From Flaviflagellibacter rhizophilus (GTDB taxonomy: Bacteria > Pseudomonadota > Alphaproteobacteria > Rhizobiales > Methylopilaceae): DNA of 64,000 nt. The stretch covers positions 1 through 64,000 of the forward strand of contig NZ_JAXAFJ010000001.1 in NCBI RefSeq assembly GCF_033898525.1, given 5' to 3'. A program made the position numbers and the translations under genes. The notes beneath the pieces were generated by a model. It worked only from the letters and a program-made list of their open reading frames with translations. It was not told the origin of the DNA and ran no database searches. Shown here piece after piece: positions 15,669 through 23,994 of this stretch. The stretch's first letter is position 1. Every line of letters begins with the position of its first letter.

Positions 15669-16854
15669 GGCCGCTGCGCCGTTGCATTCCGCGCGCCCCG
15701 GCGAGGAGACGATAGCGATCCTCACCCGGCTTGTCGGCTTCGACACGGTCAGCAGCAAGTCGAACCTGCCGCTCATCGAATGGGTGCGGGACTACCTGGC
15801 CGGCCACGGCGTCGAGGCGCGGGTGGTGCCGAATGCCGTTGGCGACAAGGCACTGCTCTTCGCGCGCATCGGGCCGGATGACGTGCCAGCGCTGGCTCTC
15901 TCCGCGCACACCGACGTGGTTCCTGTCGCGGGGCAGAACTGGACCAGCGATCCGTTCACGCTGACGGAGCGGAACGGCCGGCTCTATGGCCGCGGCTCGT
16001 GCGACATGAAGGGCTTCATCGCCGTGGTGCTGGCCGCCGTTCCGGCGCTGAAGGCGGCCACTCTGCGCCGCCCCGTCGAGCTGGTCCTGACCTATGACGA
16101 GGAAACCAGCATGGACGGCGTCGCCGATGCGCTCTCCGTGCTGGGCGAGGCCTGGCAGAAGCCGCTGGCCGTGATCGTCGGCGAGCCCACCAGCCTTGAG
16201 GTGGTGGACGCGCATCTGTCCATTGCCGGCCTGCGGATGACGATCCATGGTCGGGCCGCGCATTCCAGCCTTCCGCATCTCGGCGCCAGCGCCGTGCTCG
16301 CCGCCCATGAGATCATCGGCGAATTGGAGCGCATCGCGGCCGAGTTCCGGTCAGCAGGCGATCCGACGGGACGCTTCACGCCGCCTTATTCCACACTGAA
16401 TGTCGGTCGCATCGAAGGCGGAACCGCGCACAACATCGTGCCCGAGCACTGCAGGCTGGAGTTCAGCATGCGCGGCGTGCCGGGCTGCGACATCGAAGGT
16501 GCGGTGGACCGCGTGGTCGCATTCGCCACCGGGCCGGTGCTGGACAAGCTGCGCGAGACCGCGCCGGATGCCAGCATCGACGTCCAGCGCTGGCTCACGG
16601 CCCCGGCTCTTGCGCCGGAAACGGGTTCCGAAGCGGAGCGGATCGCCATGCACCTCGCGGGCACGAACCGCACCGCAACCGTCGCCTACGCCACGGAGGG
16701 TGGCTCCTTCCAGCGCGCCGGGCTCTCCACCGTGGTGTGCGGACCCGGCTCCATCGATCAGGCGCATGCGCCCGACGAGTATATCGAGATCAGTCAATTG
16801 GCCGCCGGCGAGGCGTTCATGCAGCGGCTGCTGGAGCACTGCCGCGCCGGCTGA
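15646..16854 (+). CDS. argE: Acetylornithine deacetylase ArgE
   Basis: A 402-residue M20-family metallohydrolase that releases ornithine from N-acetylornithine. Metal-site blocks are visible: ALSAHTDVVPV (His and Asp, with catalytic Asp), GRGSCDMKGF (bridging Asp) and TYDEETSMDG (catalytic Glu). The dimerisation domain lies between. The start at 15646 (MSAALSTEAA) overlaps apaG; an upstream ATG at 15598 is also in frame but adds an Arg/Ser-rich stretch not seen in the family. It ends 6 bp from the convergent hslO. argF and argD lie nearby on the other strand, so arginine genes are clustered here although not in one operon. Confidence 0.9.
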   Translation: MSAALSTEAAAPLHSARPGEETIAILTRLVGFDTVSSKSNLPLIEWVRDYLAGHGVEARVVPNAVGDKALLFARIGPDDVPALALSAHTDVVPVAGQNWTSDPFTLTERNGRLYGRGSCDMKGFIAVVLAAVPALKAATLRRPVELVLTYDEETSMDGVADALSVLGEAWQKPLAVIVGEPTSLEVVDAHLSIAGLRMTIHGRAAHSSLPHLGASAVLAAHEIIGELERIAAEFRSAGDPTGRFTPPYSTLNVGRIEGGTAHNIVPEHCRLEFSMRGVPGCDIEGAVDRVVAFATGPVLDKLRETAPDASIDVQRWLTAPALAPETGSEAERIAMHLAGTNRTATVAYATEGGSFQRAGLSTVVCGPGSIDQAHAPDEYIEISQLAAGEAFMQRLLEHCRAG

Positions 16855-16860
16855 CCGACT

Positions 16861-17820
16861 TCAGCTGTCCTCGAGTTCCGCTTCCGCCGGCGTCACCACA
16901 TAGGTTTCCGAACAGAATTCGCAGGTGACGGTGATGACCCCGTCATCGCCCACCATGTCGCGGCGATCCTCATCGGGAAAGCCGCGAAGCATGCCCAGGA
17001 TGCGATCGCGCGAGCAGGTGCATTCCTCGCGGACTGGCTGGGTCTCGAACACGCGCACGCCCCGTTCATGGAACAGCCGGTAGAGCAGGTCTTCGCTGGA
17101 GATCATCGGGTCGATCAGTTCGTGATCCTCGATGGTGCCGGCAAGGATCTGGGCCTCGTTCCAGCCCTCGTCCTCTTCCGTCTCCGGAAGCTCGATGCCG
17201 TCCGGCACATCGCCCGGCGGGAGGTCACGGCGAACGCTCTCGCCTGCCGCCGGCAGGAACTGCACGAGAAAACCGCCCGCCCGCCATTTCAGGCCGCGCT
17301 CCTCCTCGTTCGCCTCGAACGCCTCGGCAACGGCGAGCCGCACAAATGTCGGGATCTGCTCCGACTGCTGGAAATATTCGTGCGCCGCGGCTTCGAGGCC
17401 CTCGCCTGCAAGCGGAACGATGCCCTGGTAGCGGTTCATGTCGCCGCCCGGATCCACCGTCATCGCAAGGTGGCCCTTGCCGAGCAGATCCACGCCCGCC
17501 TCGGCGTCGGCGGCCACGCGGTCCGCATCGAAGCGGGCATAGGCGCGCATGCTGTCGGGGGCGCGGAAATCCACCACCACCATGTCCAGGGCGCCGTCGG
17601 TCTTTGTCTGAAGCTGGAAGCGGCCCTCGATCTTGAGAGACGTGCCAAGCAGCACGGTGAGGGCAACCGCTTCACCGAGGATCTTGGACACGGGCGCGGG
17701 ATAATCATGCCGCGCCAGCACGGCATGAATGGTCGGCCCGAGGCGCACGACACGGCCGCGCACGTCGAGGCCTTCGACCTGGAATGGAAGAACGTTATCG
17801 TCGGGAATTTCAGAGATCAT
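16861..17820 (-). CDS. hslO: Redox-switched chaperone Hsp33
   Basis: A 319-residue cytoplasmic holdase active under oxidative stress. The C-terminal zinc-binding redox switch is intact: a CxC pair in EECTCSRDR and a CxxC pair in TCEFCSET. The N-terminal fold starts NVLPFQVEGLDVRGRVVRLG. Start at 17820 (MISEIPDD) matches family N-termini and lies 20 bp after the argF stop; an in-frame ATG at 17865 would run into argF. It is the last gene of the argD-argF-hslO string, an order common in Hyphomicrobiales. Confidence 0.94.
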   Translation of the reverse strand: MISEIPDDNVLPFQVEGLDVRGRVVRLGPTIHAVLARHDYPAPVSKILGEAVALTVLLGTSLKIEGRFQLQTKTDGALDMVVVDFRAPDSMRAYARFDADRVAADAEAGVDLLGKGHLAMTVDPGGDMNRYQGIVPLAGEGLEAAAHEYFQQSEQIPTFVRLAVAEAFEANEEERGLKWRAGGFLVQFLPAAGESVRRDLPPGDVPDGIELPETEEDEGWNEAQILAGTIEDHELIDPMISSEDLLYRLFHERGVRVFETQPVREECTCSRDRILGMLRGFPDEDRRDMVGDDGVITVTCEFCSETYVVTPAEAELEDS

Positions 17821-17840
17821 GTGATGTCTTGGCTCGGACG

Positions 17841-18761
17841 TCAGGCCCGGAGCGCGTCGAAACACCAGGCAAGGACGCCTTTCTGGGCGTGGAGACGATT
17901 TTCCGCTTCGTCGTATACGGCGGATTGCGGACCGTCGATGATCTCATCGGTGACTTCCTCGCCCCGATGAGCCGGCAGGCAATGCAGGAATATGGCATCG
18001 GCCTTCGCGGATTTCATCAGGTCGGCATTCACCTGGTACGGGCACAGCAGTTCGAGACGACGCTCGCGGTCGCTGTCGCCCATCGAAACCCAGGAATCCG
18101 TGATGACGCAATCGCTGCCGTCGACCGCCTCGCGAGGGTCGTTGGTAAGGCTGATCTGCGCGCCTTCTCGCCGGGCTGCAGCGAGCAGCACGTCCGCCGG
18201 AGCCAGTTCGGCAGGAGTGGCAATCTTCATGGCGAAGCCGAGCTTGGCCGAAGCGTGAACCCAGGACGCCAGCACATTGTTGCTGTCGCCGGTCCAGGCA
18301 ATCGTCCTCCCCTCGATGGGACCAGAGCGCTCCTCAAAGGTCATGATGTCGGCCAGCACCTGGCAGGGGTGCGATTTCTTGGTCAGGCCGTTGATCACCG
18401 GCACGCCCGCATAGCGCGCCAGTTCGCTGACCAGATCGTGGCTCAAGGCGCGGATCATGATGGCGTCGACGAAGCGGGACAGCACGCGCGCGGTGTCGCA
18501 GATCGCCTCGCGCTCGCCGAGCTCGATCTCCTTGCCCGTCACCATGATGGGCGAGCCACCGAGATCGTTGATGCCGACCTCAAAGGACATGCGGGTGCGC
18601 AGCGACGGCTGCTCGAAGACGAGCGCGATGTTCTTGCCCGCGAGAATGCGGTCTTCCGCTGCCCCGCGACGCGCCTTCATGGCTTTGGCGGAGGCGAGGA
18701 TGGCGCGCAGATCCGCGCCGGAAAGATCCGAAATGTCCAGGAAGTGCCGAACGGCGCTCAC
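17841..18761 (-). CDS. argF: Ornithine carbamoyltransferase, anabolic
   Basis: A 306-residue enzyme that makes citrulline from ornithine and carbamoyl phosphate. The carbamoyl-phosphate site is seen as FEQPSLRTRMSFEVG (family motif SxRTR), the ornithine/product loop as ILHCLPAHRG-like FLHCLPAHRGEEV, and DSWVSMGD is also conserved. Length is typical. It follows argD by 11 bp and precedes hslO, so the two arginine genes are co-transcribed. The argD-argF pairing favours the biosynthetic rather than the catabolic enzyme. Confidence 0.96.
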   Translation of the reverse strand: MSAVRHFLDISDLSGADLRAILASAKAMKARRGAAEDRILAGKNIALVFEQPSLRTRMSFEVGINDLGGSPIMVTGKEIELGEREAICDTARVLSRFVDAIMIRALSHDLVSELARYAGVPVINGLTKKSHPCQVLADIMTFEERSGPIEGRTIAWTGDSNNVLASWVHASAKLGFAMKIATPAELAPADVLLAAARREGAQISLTNDPREAVDGSDCVITDSWVSMGDSDRERRLELLCPYQVNADLMKSAKADAIFLHCLPAHRGEEVTDEIIDGPQSAVYDEAENRLHAQKGVLAWCFDALRA

Positions 18762-18772
18762 GTGAGATGATC

Positions 18773-19981
18773 CTATTCTGCTGCGCTGCGCCCCTGAGCG
18801 AGAGCGGTTTCGACTTCGGTGAGGGCTGCATCCAATGCGCCGATGGCGCTATCGATGTCCTCGGCGGTGATGGTGAGCGGCGGAAGAAGGCGCACCACAT
18901 TGTCTCCCGCCGGCACTGTCAGCACATGCTGGCGCAGCAGCGCGCCCACCAGTTCGGCCGGCGGTACGTGGCAGCGCACGCCCAGCATCAGCCCCTCGCC
19001 CCGGATCTCGGCCACGACGCCGCGATGGCGGTCGGCAAGCTCGGCGAGCTTCTGCTTCAGGACCAAGCCCTTCTGCGCCACGTCGGCGAGGAAGCCATCC
19101 TCCAGCAGCACATCCATCACCGCGTTGCCGACGGCCATCGCGAGCGGATTGCCGCCGAAAGTGCTGCCGTGCGCGCCAGCTGTCATGCCGGCAGCGGCCC
19201 TGTCCGTGGCCAGGCACGCGCCGAGCGGGAAGCCGCCGCCGATGCCCTTGGCCAGGGTCATGATGTCCGGCTCGACGCCGGTTCCCTGATGGGCGAACAG
19301 GTGGCCTGTCCGGCCCATGCCGCTCTGCACCTCGTCGAAGATCAGCAGAAGATCGTTGGCGTCGCAGATCTCGCGCAGGAACCGCAGGAAGGACGGTGCC
19401 ACCGGCTTGACGCCGCTCTCGCCCTGAATCGGCTCGATGATGATGGCCGCGGTTTCAGGGCCGATCGCGGCTTTCAGCTGCGCTTCGTTCCCGACATCCA
19501 CATGATCGAAACCCTCGACCGCAGGACCGAAGCCCTCCAGATGCTTGGGGCTTCCGCCGGCCGCGATGGTGGCAAGCGTGCGGCCATGGAAGGCGCCGTT
19601 GAAGGCGATGACGCGCCAGCGCTCCGGCCGGCCGGACGCGCTCTGGAACTTGCGCGCCATCTTCAGCGCGGCCTCATTGGCCTCGGCGCCGGAATTCGCA
19701 AAAAACACCACGTCCGCAAAGCTGTTGGCGCACAGGCGCGAGGCCAGGCGTTCACCCTCGGGAATACGGTAGAGATTCGAGGTGTGCCACAGCTTCGCCG
19801 CCTGCTGCTGCAGGGCCTCGACAAGATGGGGATGTGCGTGGCCAAGCGCGTTGACAGCGATGCCCGCGCCGAAATCCAGATAGCGCTCGCCCGTGTCGGC
19901 CACGAGCCACGACCCCTCGCCTCGCTCGAAGGAGAGGTCCGTGCGTGCGAAGACGGGAAGAAGGGCGGAGCGGTCGGTCAC
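18773..19981 (-). CDS. argD: Acetylornithine aminotransferase ArgD
   Basis: A 402-residue class-III PLP aminotransferase that forms N-acetylornithine, and often also serves N-succinyl-diaminopimelate in lysine synthesis. PLP-site blocks are LLIFDEVQSGMGRTG and the lysine in TLAKGIGGGFPLGA. GTG at 19981 is chosen because a perfect GGAGG lies 6 bp upstream and the protein then reads VTDRSALLPVFAR; an ATG 39 bp upstream is also in frame but places the ribosome site inside the gene. First gene of argD-argF-hslO. Confidence 0.93.
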   Translation of the reverse strand: MTDRSALLPVFARTDLSFERGEGSWLVADTGERYLDFGAGIAVNALGHAHPHLVEALQQQAAKLWHTSNLYRIPEGERLASRLCANSFADVVFFANSGAEANEAALKMARKFQSASGRPERWRVIAFNGAFHGRTLATIAAGGSPKHLEGFGPAVEGFDHVDVGNEAQLKAAIGPETAAIIIEPIQGESGVKPVAPSFLRFLREICDANDLLLIFDEVQSGMGRTGHLFAHQGTGVEPDIMTLAKGIGGGFPLGACLATDRAAAGMTAGAHGSTFGGNPLAMAVGNAVMDVLLEDGFLADVAQKGLVLKQKLAELADRHRGVVAEIRGEGLMLGVRCHVPPAELVGALLRQHVLTVPAGDNVVRLLPPLTITAEDIDSAIGALDAALTEVETALAQGRSAAE

Positions 19982-20364
19982 AGGCAGCCTCCACAATGAG
20001 GTGTGGCCAGAAAAACGCAAAGGCGCCGCCTCGTGAAGGCAGCACCTCTGATACGGGAGATTTTAAGCCCCCCGGGAACGCTGTCAATTGCTGCTATCTC
20101 GCCGTAGCGCGTTGATTTCACTGAAGCCGGTTCAGCGTGCGGAGGAGTTTTCCCGGGGTTCATTGGGGAAAACGTCGCGTTCCCCTTTCGGACTCTTGCA
20201 GCCGAGTCAGCCCCTATAGTAGTTTAGATCTCGTTAAGCACGACATCTCGTGCACCTCGTATCAATCGAACACTACAAACAGTGTATCGGTTCCTGTGCT
20301 GGCATATAGCCGGGGGCCGCGCCGCTTGGATTCCGCCTGATGAAGGCGCTTAGGGAGTGACGCG
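19982..20364 (+). other. Intergenic region between argD and gcrA (divergent)
   Basis: A 383-bp gap without a gene. It must carry the argD promoter (minus) and the gcrA promoter (plus). It contains a GGGGAA/TTCCCC stem (20165-20170 with 20180-20185), a perfect GCACGA/TCGTGC inverted repeat (20238-20243 with 20248-20253), three GANTC sites (20191, 20204, 20329), and the gcrA ribosome site GGGAG (20353-20357). No small ORF with a convincing start was seen. Confidence 0.6.
20191..20220 (+). promoter_or_regulatory. Putative CcrM/GcrA-type promoter of gcrA
   Basis: A good -10 hexamer TATAGT (20215-20220) has GANTC sites at the -35 region (GACTC 20191-20195) and in the spacer (GAGTC 20204-20208). 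In alphaproteobacteria GANTC is the target of the CcrM methyltransferase, and sites overlapping -35/-10 mark promoters sensed by GcrA. This suggests methylation-dependent autoregulation. The -35 itself is poor. Confidence 0.5.
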
Positions 20365-20871
20365 ATGAACTGGACAGAAGAGCGGGTTGAACTGCTGAAG
20401 AAACTCTGGGCGGACGGGCTGAGCGCCAGCCAGATCGCTGCAGAGCTTGGCGGCGGCGTCACCCGCAATGCCGTCATCGGCAAGGTTCACCGGCTCGGCC
20501 TGTCCGGCCGCGTCAAGGCCGTAGCCTCGGCTGCCCCGCGTCCGCGCAAGCCGCGGGCACCGTCCCATCCCTCCGCCACACTCTACCGGGTGCAGGGCAA
20601 TGCAGCTCTCGCCGCTGTGCCGGCCCCGTCGGCTGAGGTCGATCGCATGCCGGAAGTGGCCGTGCGCCCCCGCCTCGAGGCCGTCTCGTGCGAGCGGGTC
20701 ACCATCATGGATCTTCGCGAGTGCATGTGCCGCTGGCCGATCGGCGACCCCGGCCGCGACGACTTCCGCTTCTGCGGCACCCGCGCCGACCCGGCGACCC
20801 CGTATTGCAACTACCACTCCGCCATGGCCTACCAGCCCACAACGGATCGCCGCCGCCGCAACGCGGCCTGA
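20365..20871 (+). CDS. gcrA: Cell-cycle regulator GcrA
   Basis: A 168-residue DNA- and sigma70-binding regulator specific to alphaproteobacteria that activates genes with CcrM-methylated GANTC promoters. The N-terminal helix-turn-helix begins MNWTEERVELLKKLWADG and includes SASQIAAELGG and TRNAVIGKVHRLGL. A basic linker (~48-110) follows. The C-terminal domain has the family block RECMCRWPIGDPGRDDFRFCG and a final PYCNYH. The ATG follows GGGAG by 7 bp. A shared terminator separates it from the convergent phoB. Confidence 0.96.
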   Translation: MNWTEERVELLKKLWADGLSASQIAAELGGGVTRNAVIGKVHRLGLSGRVKAVASAAPRPRKPRAPSHPSATLYRVQGNAALAAVPAPSAEVDRMPEVAVRPRLEAVSCERVTIMDLRECMCRWPIGDPGRDDFRFCGTRADPATPYCNYHSAMAYQPTTDRRRRNAA

Positions 20872-20893
20872 CATCCCCGTAACGAATGAAAAT

Positions 20894-20917
20894 GGCCGCC
20901 CCAGAGGCGGCCTTTTT
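20894..20917. terminator. Bidirectional terminator between gcrA and phoB
   Basis: Stem GGCCGCC (20894-20900) pairs with GGCGGCC (20906-20912) around the loop CCAGA, followed by TTTTT. The upstream AAAA run gives the T tract for the opposite strand, so it can end both convergent genes. Confidence 0.88.
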
Positions 20918-20936
20918 CATTGCATGCGCCGAGAGA

Positions 20937-21638
20937 TCAGTTCGGGCGCGAGAACGTCTCGTCAAAGGAATAGCCGGAACCGCGCACGGTCCGGATCGGA
21001 TCAGGACGACGACCCTTGTTGATCGACTTGCGCAGGCGGCCGACATGGACGTCCACGGTGCGCTCGTCGATGTAGACGTCGTGCCCCCACACACCGTCCA
21101 GCAATTGCTCGCGCGAGAAGACGCGGCCGGGCGTCTGCATCAGGAATTCGAGCAGGCGGAACTCGGTCGGCCCCAGATCCACCTCGCGGCCGGAGCGGCG
21201 GACGCGGCGCGTGTCGCGGTCGAGCTCGATATCGCCGGCCTTCAGCTGCGAGGCCACCTGCGCCGGGTTGGAGCGCCGCAGAAGGCTGCGGACGCGCGCC
21301 ACCAGTTCCGGCACGGAGAACGGCTTCACCACGTAATCGTCGGCACCGGTGGCAAGGCCGCGCACGCGCTCGGCCTCCTCGCCACGCGCCGTCAGCATGA
21401 TGATCGGCAGCAGTTCCGTTTCGGGCCGGGCGCGCAGGCGGCGGCACAGCTCGATGCCGGAAAGGCCGGGCAACATCCAGTCGAGGAGGAGCAGATCGGG
21501 CGCCCGCTCGCGAAGCCGGGTCTCGGCCTCGTCGCCGCGAGCGACGTTCTCGACCTCATAGCCTTCGGCTTCCAGATTGTAGCGGAGGAGCAGCGTCAGC
21601 GGCTCCTCGTCCTCCACAATCATCACACGTGCGACCAT
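20937..21638 (-). CDS. phoB: Phosphate regulon response regulator PhoB
   Basis: A 233-residue OmpR/PhoB-type regulator. The receiver (residues 1-~120) has the acidic pair in MIVEDEE and the phosphorylated Asp53 in LLLLDWMLPG, plus the switch Lys in DDYVVKPFS. The C-terminal winged helix ends with the recognition helix and wing region (VDVHVGRLRKSINKG and TVRGSGYSF). It is activated by PhoR at low phosphate and binds Pho boxes; one such box lies before phoR. It follows phoU by 2 bp and is the last gene of phoR-phoU-phoB. Confidence 0.95.
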   Translation of the reverse strand: MVARVMIVEDEEPLTLLLRYNLEAEGYEVENVARGDEAETRLRERAPDLLLLDWMLPGLSGIELCRRLRARPETELLPIIMLTARGEEAERVRGLATGADDYVVKPFSVPELVARVRSLLRRSNPAQVASQLKAGDIELDRDTRRVRRSGREVDLGPTEFRLLEFLMQTPGRVFSREQLLDGVWGHDVYIDERTVDVHVGRLRKSINKGRRPDPIRTVRGSGYSFDETFSRPN

Positions 21639-21640
21639 GA

Positions 21641-22360
21641 TTACCGGCCTTCGGCGTAGGTCAGGGTGGTCATGCTCGTGAGGTCGCCCTTCGGACGCTC
21701 ATCGGCCAGGACCTCGCCGTGAACCAGATAGTGGATCGTCTCGGCGATGTTGGTCGCGTGGTCGCCGATGCGCTCGATGTTCTTGGCGCAGAACAGGAGA
21801 TGCGTGCAGAAGCCGATATTGCGCGGATCTTCCATCATATAGGTCAGCAGTTCGCGGAACAGCGAGGTGTAGATCGCGTCGATCTCGCCGTCCTGCCTCC
21901 AGACCTCCATGGCGCTCGCAGCATCGCGCCGCGAATAGGCGTCGAGAACGTCCTTCAGCTGCGAGATCACCAACTCGCTCATATGGTCGACACCACCCGC
22001 CAGCTTCGGCGGCTGCAACTGCCCTTCCAGCGCCATGACGCGCTTGGCGATGTTCTTCGCAAGGTCGCCGATGCGCTCCAGATCGTTGGAAACGCGCAGG
22101 GCGGCCACGATCTCGCGAAGGTCCACTGCCATGGGCTGGCGCCGGGCGATGGTGAGCACCGCCTTCTCCTCAACCTCATGCTGCAGGGCGTCGATCGCCT
22201 TGTCGGTGGCAATGACGCTCTGCGCCAGACCGACATCGCGGTCCAGAAGCGCAGTGATGGAATCTGCGACAAGCTTCTCCGAGAGACCGCCCATCTCCGC
22301 GATCATCTCGCTGAGCGACTTCAGGTCTTCGTCGAACTGCTTCGCGGTGTGATCGTTCAT
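21641..22360 (-). CDS. phoU: Phosphate signalling protein PhoU
   Basis: A 239-residue all-helical cytoplasmic protein made of two PhoU three-helix bundles. Each bundle has the conserved acidic/Arg pattern (REIVAALRVSNDLERIGDLAKNIA in the first, NIERIGDHATNIAE in the second). PhoU couples the phosphate transporter to PhoR and keeps PhoR inactive when phosphate is plentiful. In this window the pst transporter genes are absent from the usual position between phoR and phoU, so PhoU must work with a transporter encoded elsewhere. A 70-bp gap separates it from phoR. Confidence 0.95.
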   Translation of the reverse strand: MNDHTAKQFDEDLKSLSEMIAEMGGLSEKLVADSITALLDRDVGLAQSVIATDKAIDALQHEVEEKAVLTIARRQPMAVDLREIVAALRVSNDLERIGDLAKNIAKRVMALEGQLQPPKLAGGVDHMSELVISQLKDVLDAYSRRDAASAMEVWRQDGEIDAIYTSLFRELLTYMMEDPRNIGFCTHLLFCAKNIERIGDHATNIAETIHYLVHGEVLADERPKGDLTSMTTLTYAEGR

Positions 22361-22430
22361 AGCGCCGCCAATCCTTCTCGTGGGGTCTCATAAGTTCCCA
22401 GGGTGACGGTTGAATGACAGCTTGCAAGCG

Positions 22431-23771
22431 TCATTCGTCTGCCACGCGCGCGCCTGTACGGCGCAACATCTTGGCCATGGGACGAGGCATAGAGGTTTCC
22501 AGCGCGACCGTGAAGCGCGCGCCCTCACCCGGGCTCTCGATGACGAGGCGTCCGCGATGGCGGGCAAGGATGTGCTTCACGATGGCGAGCCCCAGCCCCG
22601 TTCCGCCCTTGTCACGGCTCTTGCCCACATCGATCCGGTAGAAGCGCTCCGTCAGCCGGGGCACGTGCTCCGCAGGGATGCCAGGGCCGAAGTCACGTAC
22701 GATGACCTGCGCCTCCTGCTTCGATCCCGGAGCTGGTTGACTGACCGTCACCTCCACGCGCCCGCCGGACTGGCCGTATTTGATGCCGTTCTCCACAAGG
22801 TTCTCGACGACACGGATCAACTCGTCGCGGTCTCCGGGAACCGTGACGGGTTCAGGCGGCATGTGAGGGATGAGTTGCACGCTGCGTTCGGCGGCCAGGG
22901 GGGACAAGCTGTCCAGCACCGTGCGCACCACCTCGACGAGGTCGATCGGGTCCACCGGGCGCATATGCTGTTTCTGTTCGATGCGTGACAGCGACAGAAG
23001 GTCATCGATCAGGCGCGACATGCGCCCGGCCTGGGCGCGCATGATCTCCAGGAAGCGGGCACGTGCCTCGACGTCGTTCTTTGCCGGACCCTGAAGGGTT
23101 TCGATGAAGCCGAGGATAGCGGCGAGCGGGGTGCGGAGCTCGTGGCTGGCATTGGCCACGAAATCCACCCGCATCCGCTCGGCACGGCGCAGATGGGTGA
23201 GATCGTGCAGGACCAGCAGCACATTATCGGGCACCCCGCCCTCGCCTGTCCGCAGGCGCACGGGCCCGATGCGCGCCTCGATCCAGCGATCGACGGGCAC
23301 CCTGTCGGCGTATTCGACGAGGCGGCCCGGCTCTCCTGCCCCGACGGCACGAATAGCGTCGAGGATCTCGGGCACCCGCAGCGAGAACGAGATGGGATCG
23401 CCGGCCCGCAGATTGGCGAAAGCTTCCCGCGCAGGGGGATTGGCTTCCAGAACGGTCCCGCGTTCCGTGAGCAGGATCGCGGGTTCCGTGAGAGCTTCCA
23501 GCAGGGCACGCACCGGCAGTTCACGGGCCGCGGCGGTCTCGCTGCTGGTGCGCTCCCGCGTCTCGGCCGCGCCGGGCACGAGAGCGAGGCCCGCGGTGAT
23601 CGCCAACAAAGCCGCGCCGGCGAGCAAAGGCGAAAGATCGTCGGCGACGCACAGCAAGGCGAGCACGAGCGCGAAACCCGCGAGCGGCATCATCGCCGCG
23701 CGGATTCTCTGAACAGCGGCACTTTGTGCGTTCACCGCATCCATCCAGCGCGTCACACCCTGTTCGCTCAT
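22431..23771 (-). CDS. phoR: Phosphate regulon sensor histidine kinase PhoR
   Basis: A 446-residue membrane histidine kinase. Two close membrane segments at the N-terminus (~27-70) are followed by a PAS domain (LLEALTEPAILLTERG onward), a dimerisation region with the phospho-acceptor His in NASHELRTPLAAILGF, and an ATPase domain (NLVENGIKYG, DFGPGIP, GTGLGLAIVKHIL). ATG at 23771 is chosen because GGGAGG lies 5 bp upstream; an in-frame ATG at 23798 lacks one. The order phoR-phoU-phoB and a Pho box upstream identify it. Autoregulation by PhoB is likely. Confidence 0.94.
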   Translation of the reverse strand: MSEQGVTRWMDAVNAQSAAVQRIRAAMMPLAGFALVLALLCVADDLSPLLAGAALLAITAGLALVPGAAETRERTSSETAAARELPVRALLEALTEPAILLTERGTVLEANPPAREAFANLRAGDPISFSLRVPEILDAIRAVGAGEPGRLVEYADRVPVDRWIEARIGPVRLRTGEGGVPDNVLLVLHDLTHLRRAERMRVDFVANASHELRTPLAAILGFIETLQGPAKNDVEARARFLEIMRAQAGRMSRLIDDLLSLSRIEQKQHMRPVDPIDLVEVVRTVLDSLSPLAAERSVQLIPHMPPEPVTVPGDRDELIRVVENLVENGIKYGQSGGRVEVTVSQPAPGSKQEAQVIVRDFGPGIPAEHVPRLTERFYRIDVGKSRDKGGTGLGLAIVKHILARHRGRLVIESPGEGARFTVALETSMPRPMAKMLRRTGARVADE

Positions 23772-23804
23772 GCAGCCTCCCGTGAAAAGGAAGCGCATGA
23801 CCTC

Positions 23805-23822
23805 ATGACAGAGCCATGACCA
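23805..23822 (-). promoter_or_regulatory. Pho box upstream of phoR
   Basis: On the minus strand the 18 bp read TGGTCAT-GGCT-CTGTCAT. This is two 7-bp repeats with a 4-bp spacer, the PhoB site layout. The second half is a perfect CTGTCAT; the first matches at five of seven positions. It ends 34 bp before the phoR ATG. Because glgP is divergent from this site, PhoB could also affect glgP. Confidence 0.6.
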
Positions 23823-23994
23823 TCTGTATCCTGCGGCGCGGTGACGCGAAAGCGTGATCGGTCACATCCACGCCCGACTTGCAGGGCAAGCCATGGCACT
23901 GTCGTCAGGCGGTGTTATCGTCGGCCGCGCCGTCAGGTCCAAAACGGCACAGCCATTGCTTCGCGTCCCCAGTGTCCCAGCCCGCAGGTGCCTC

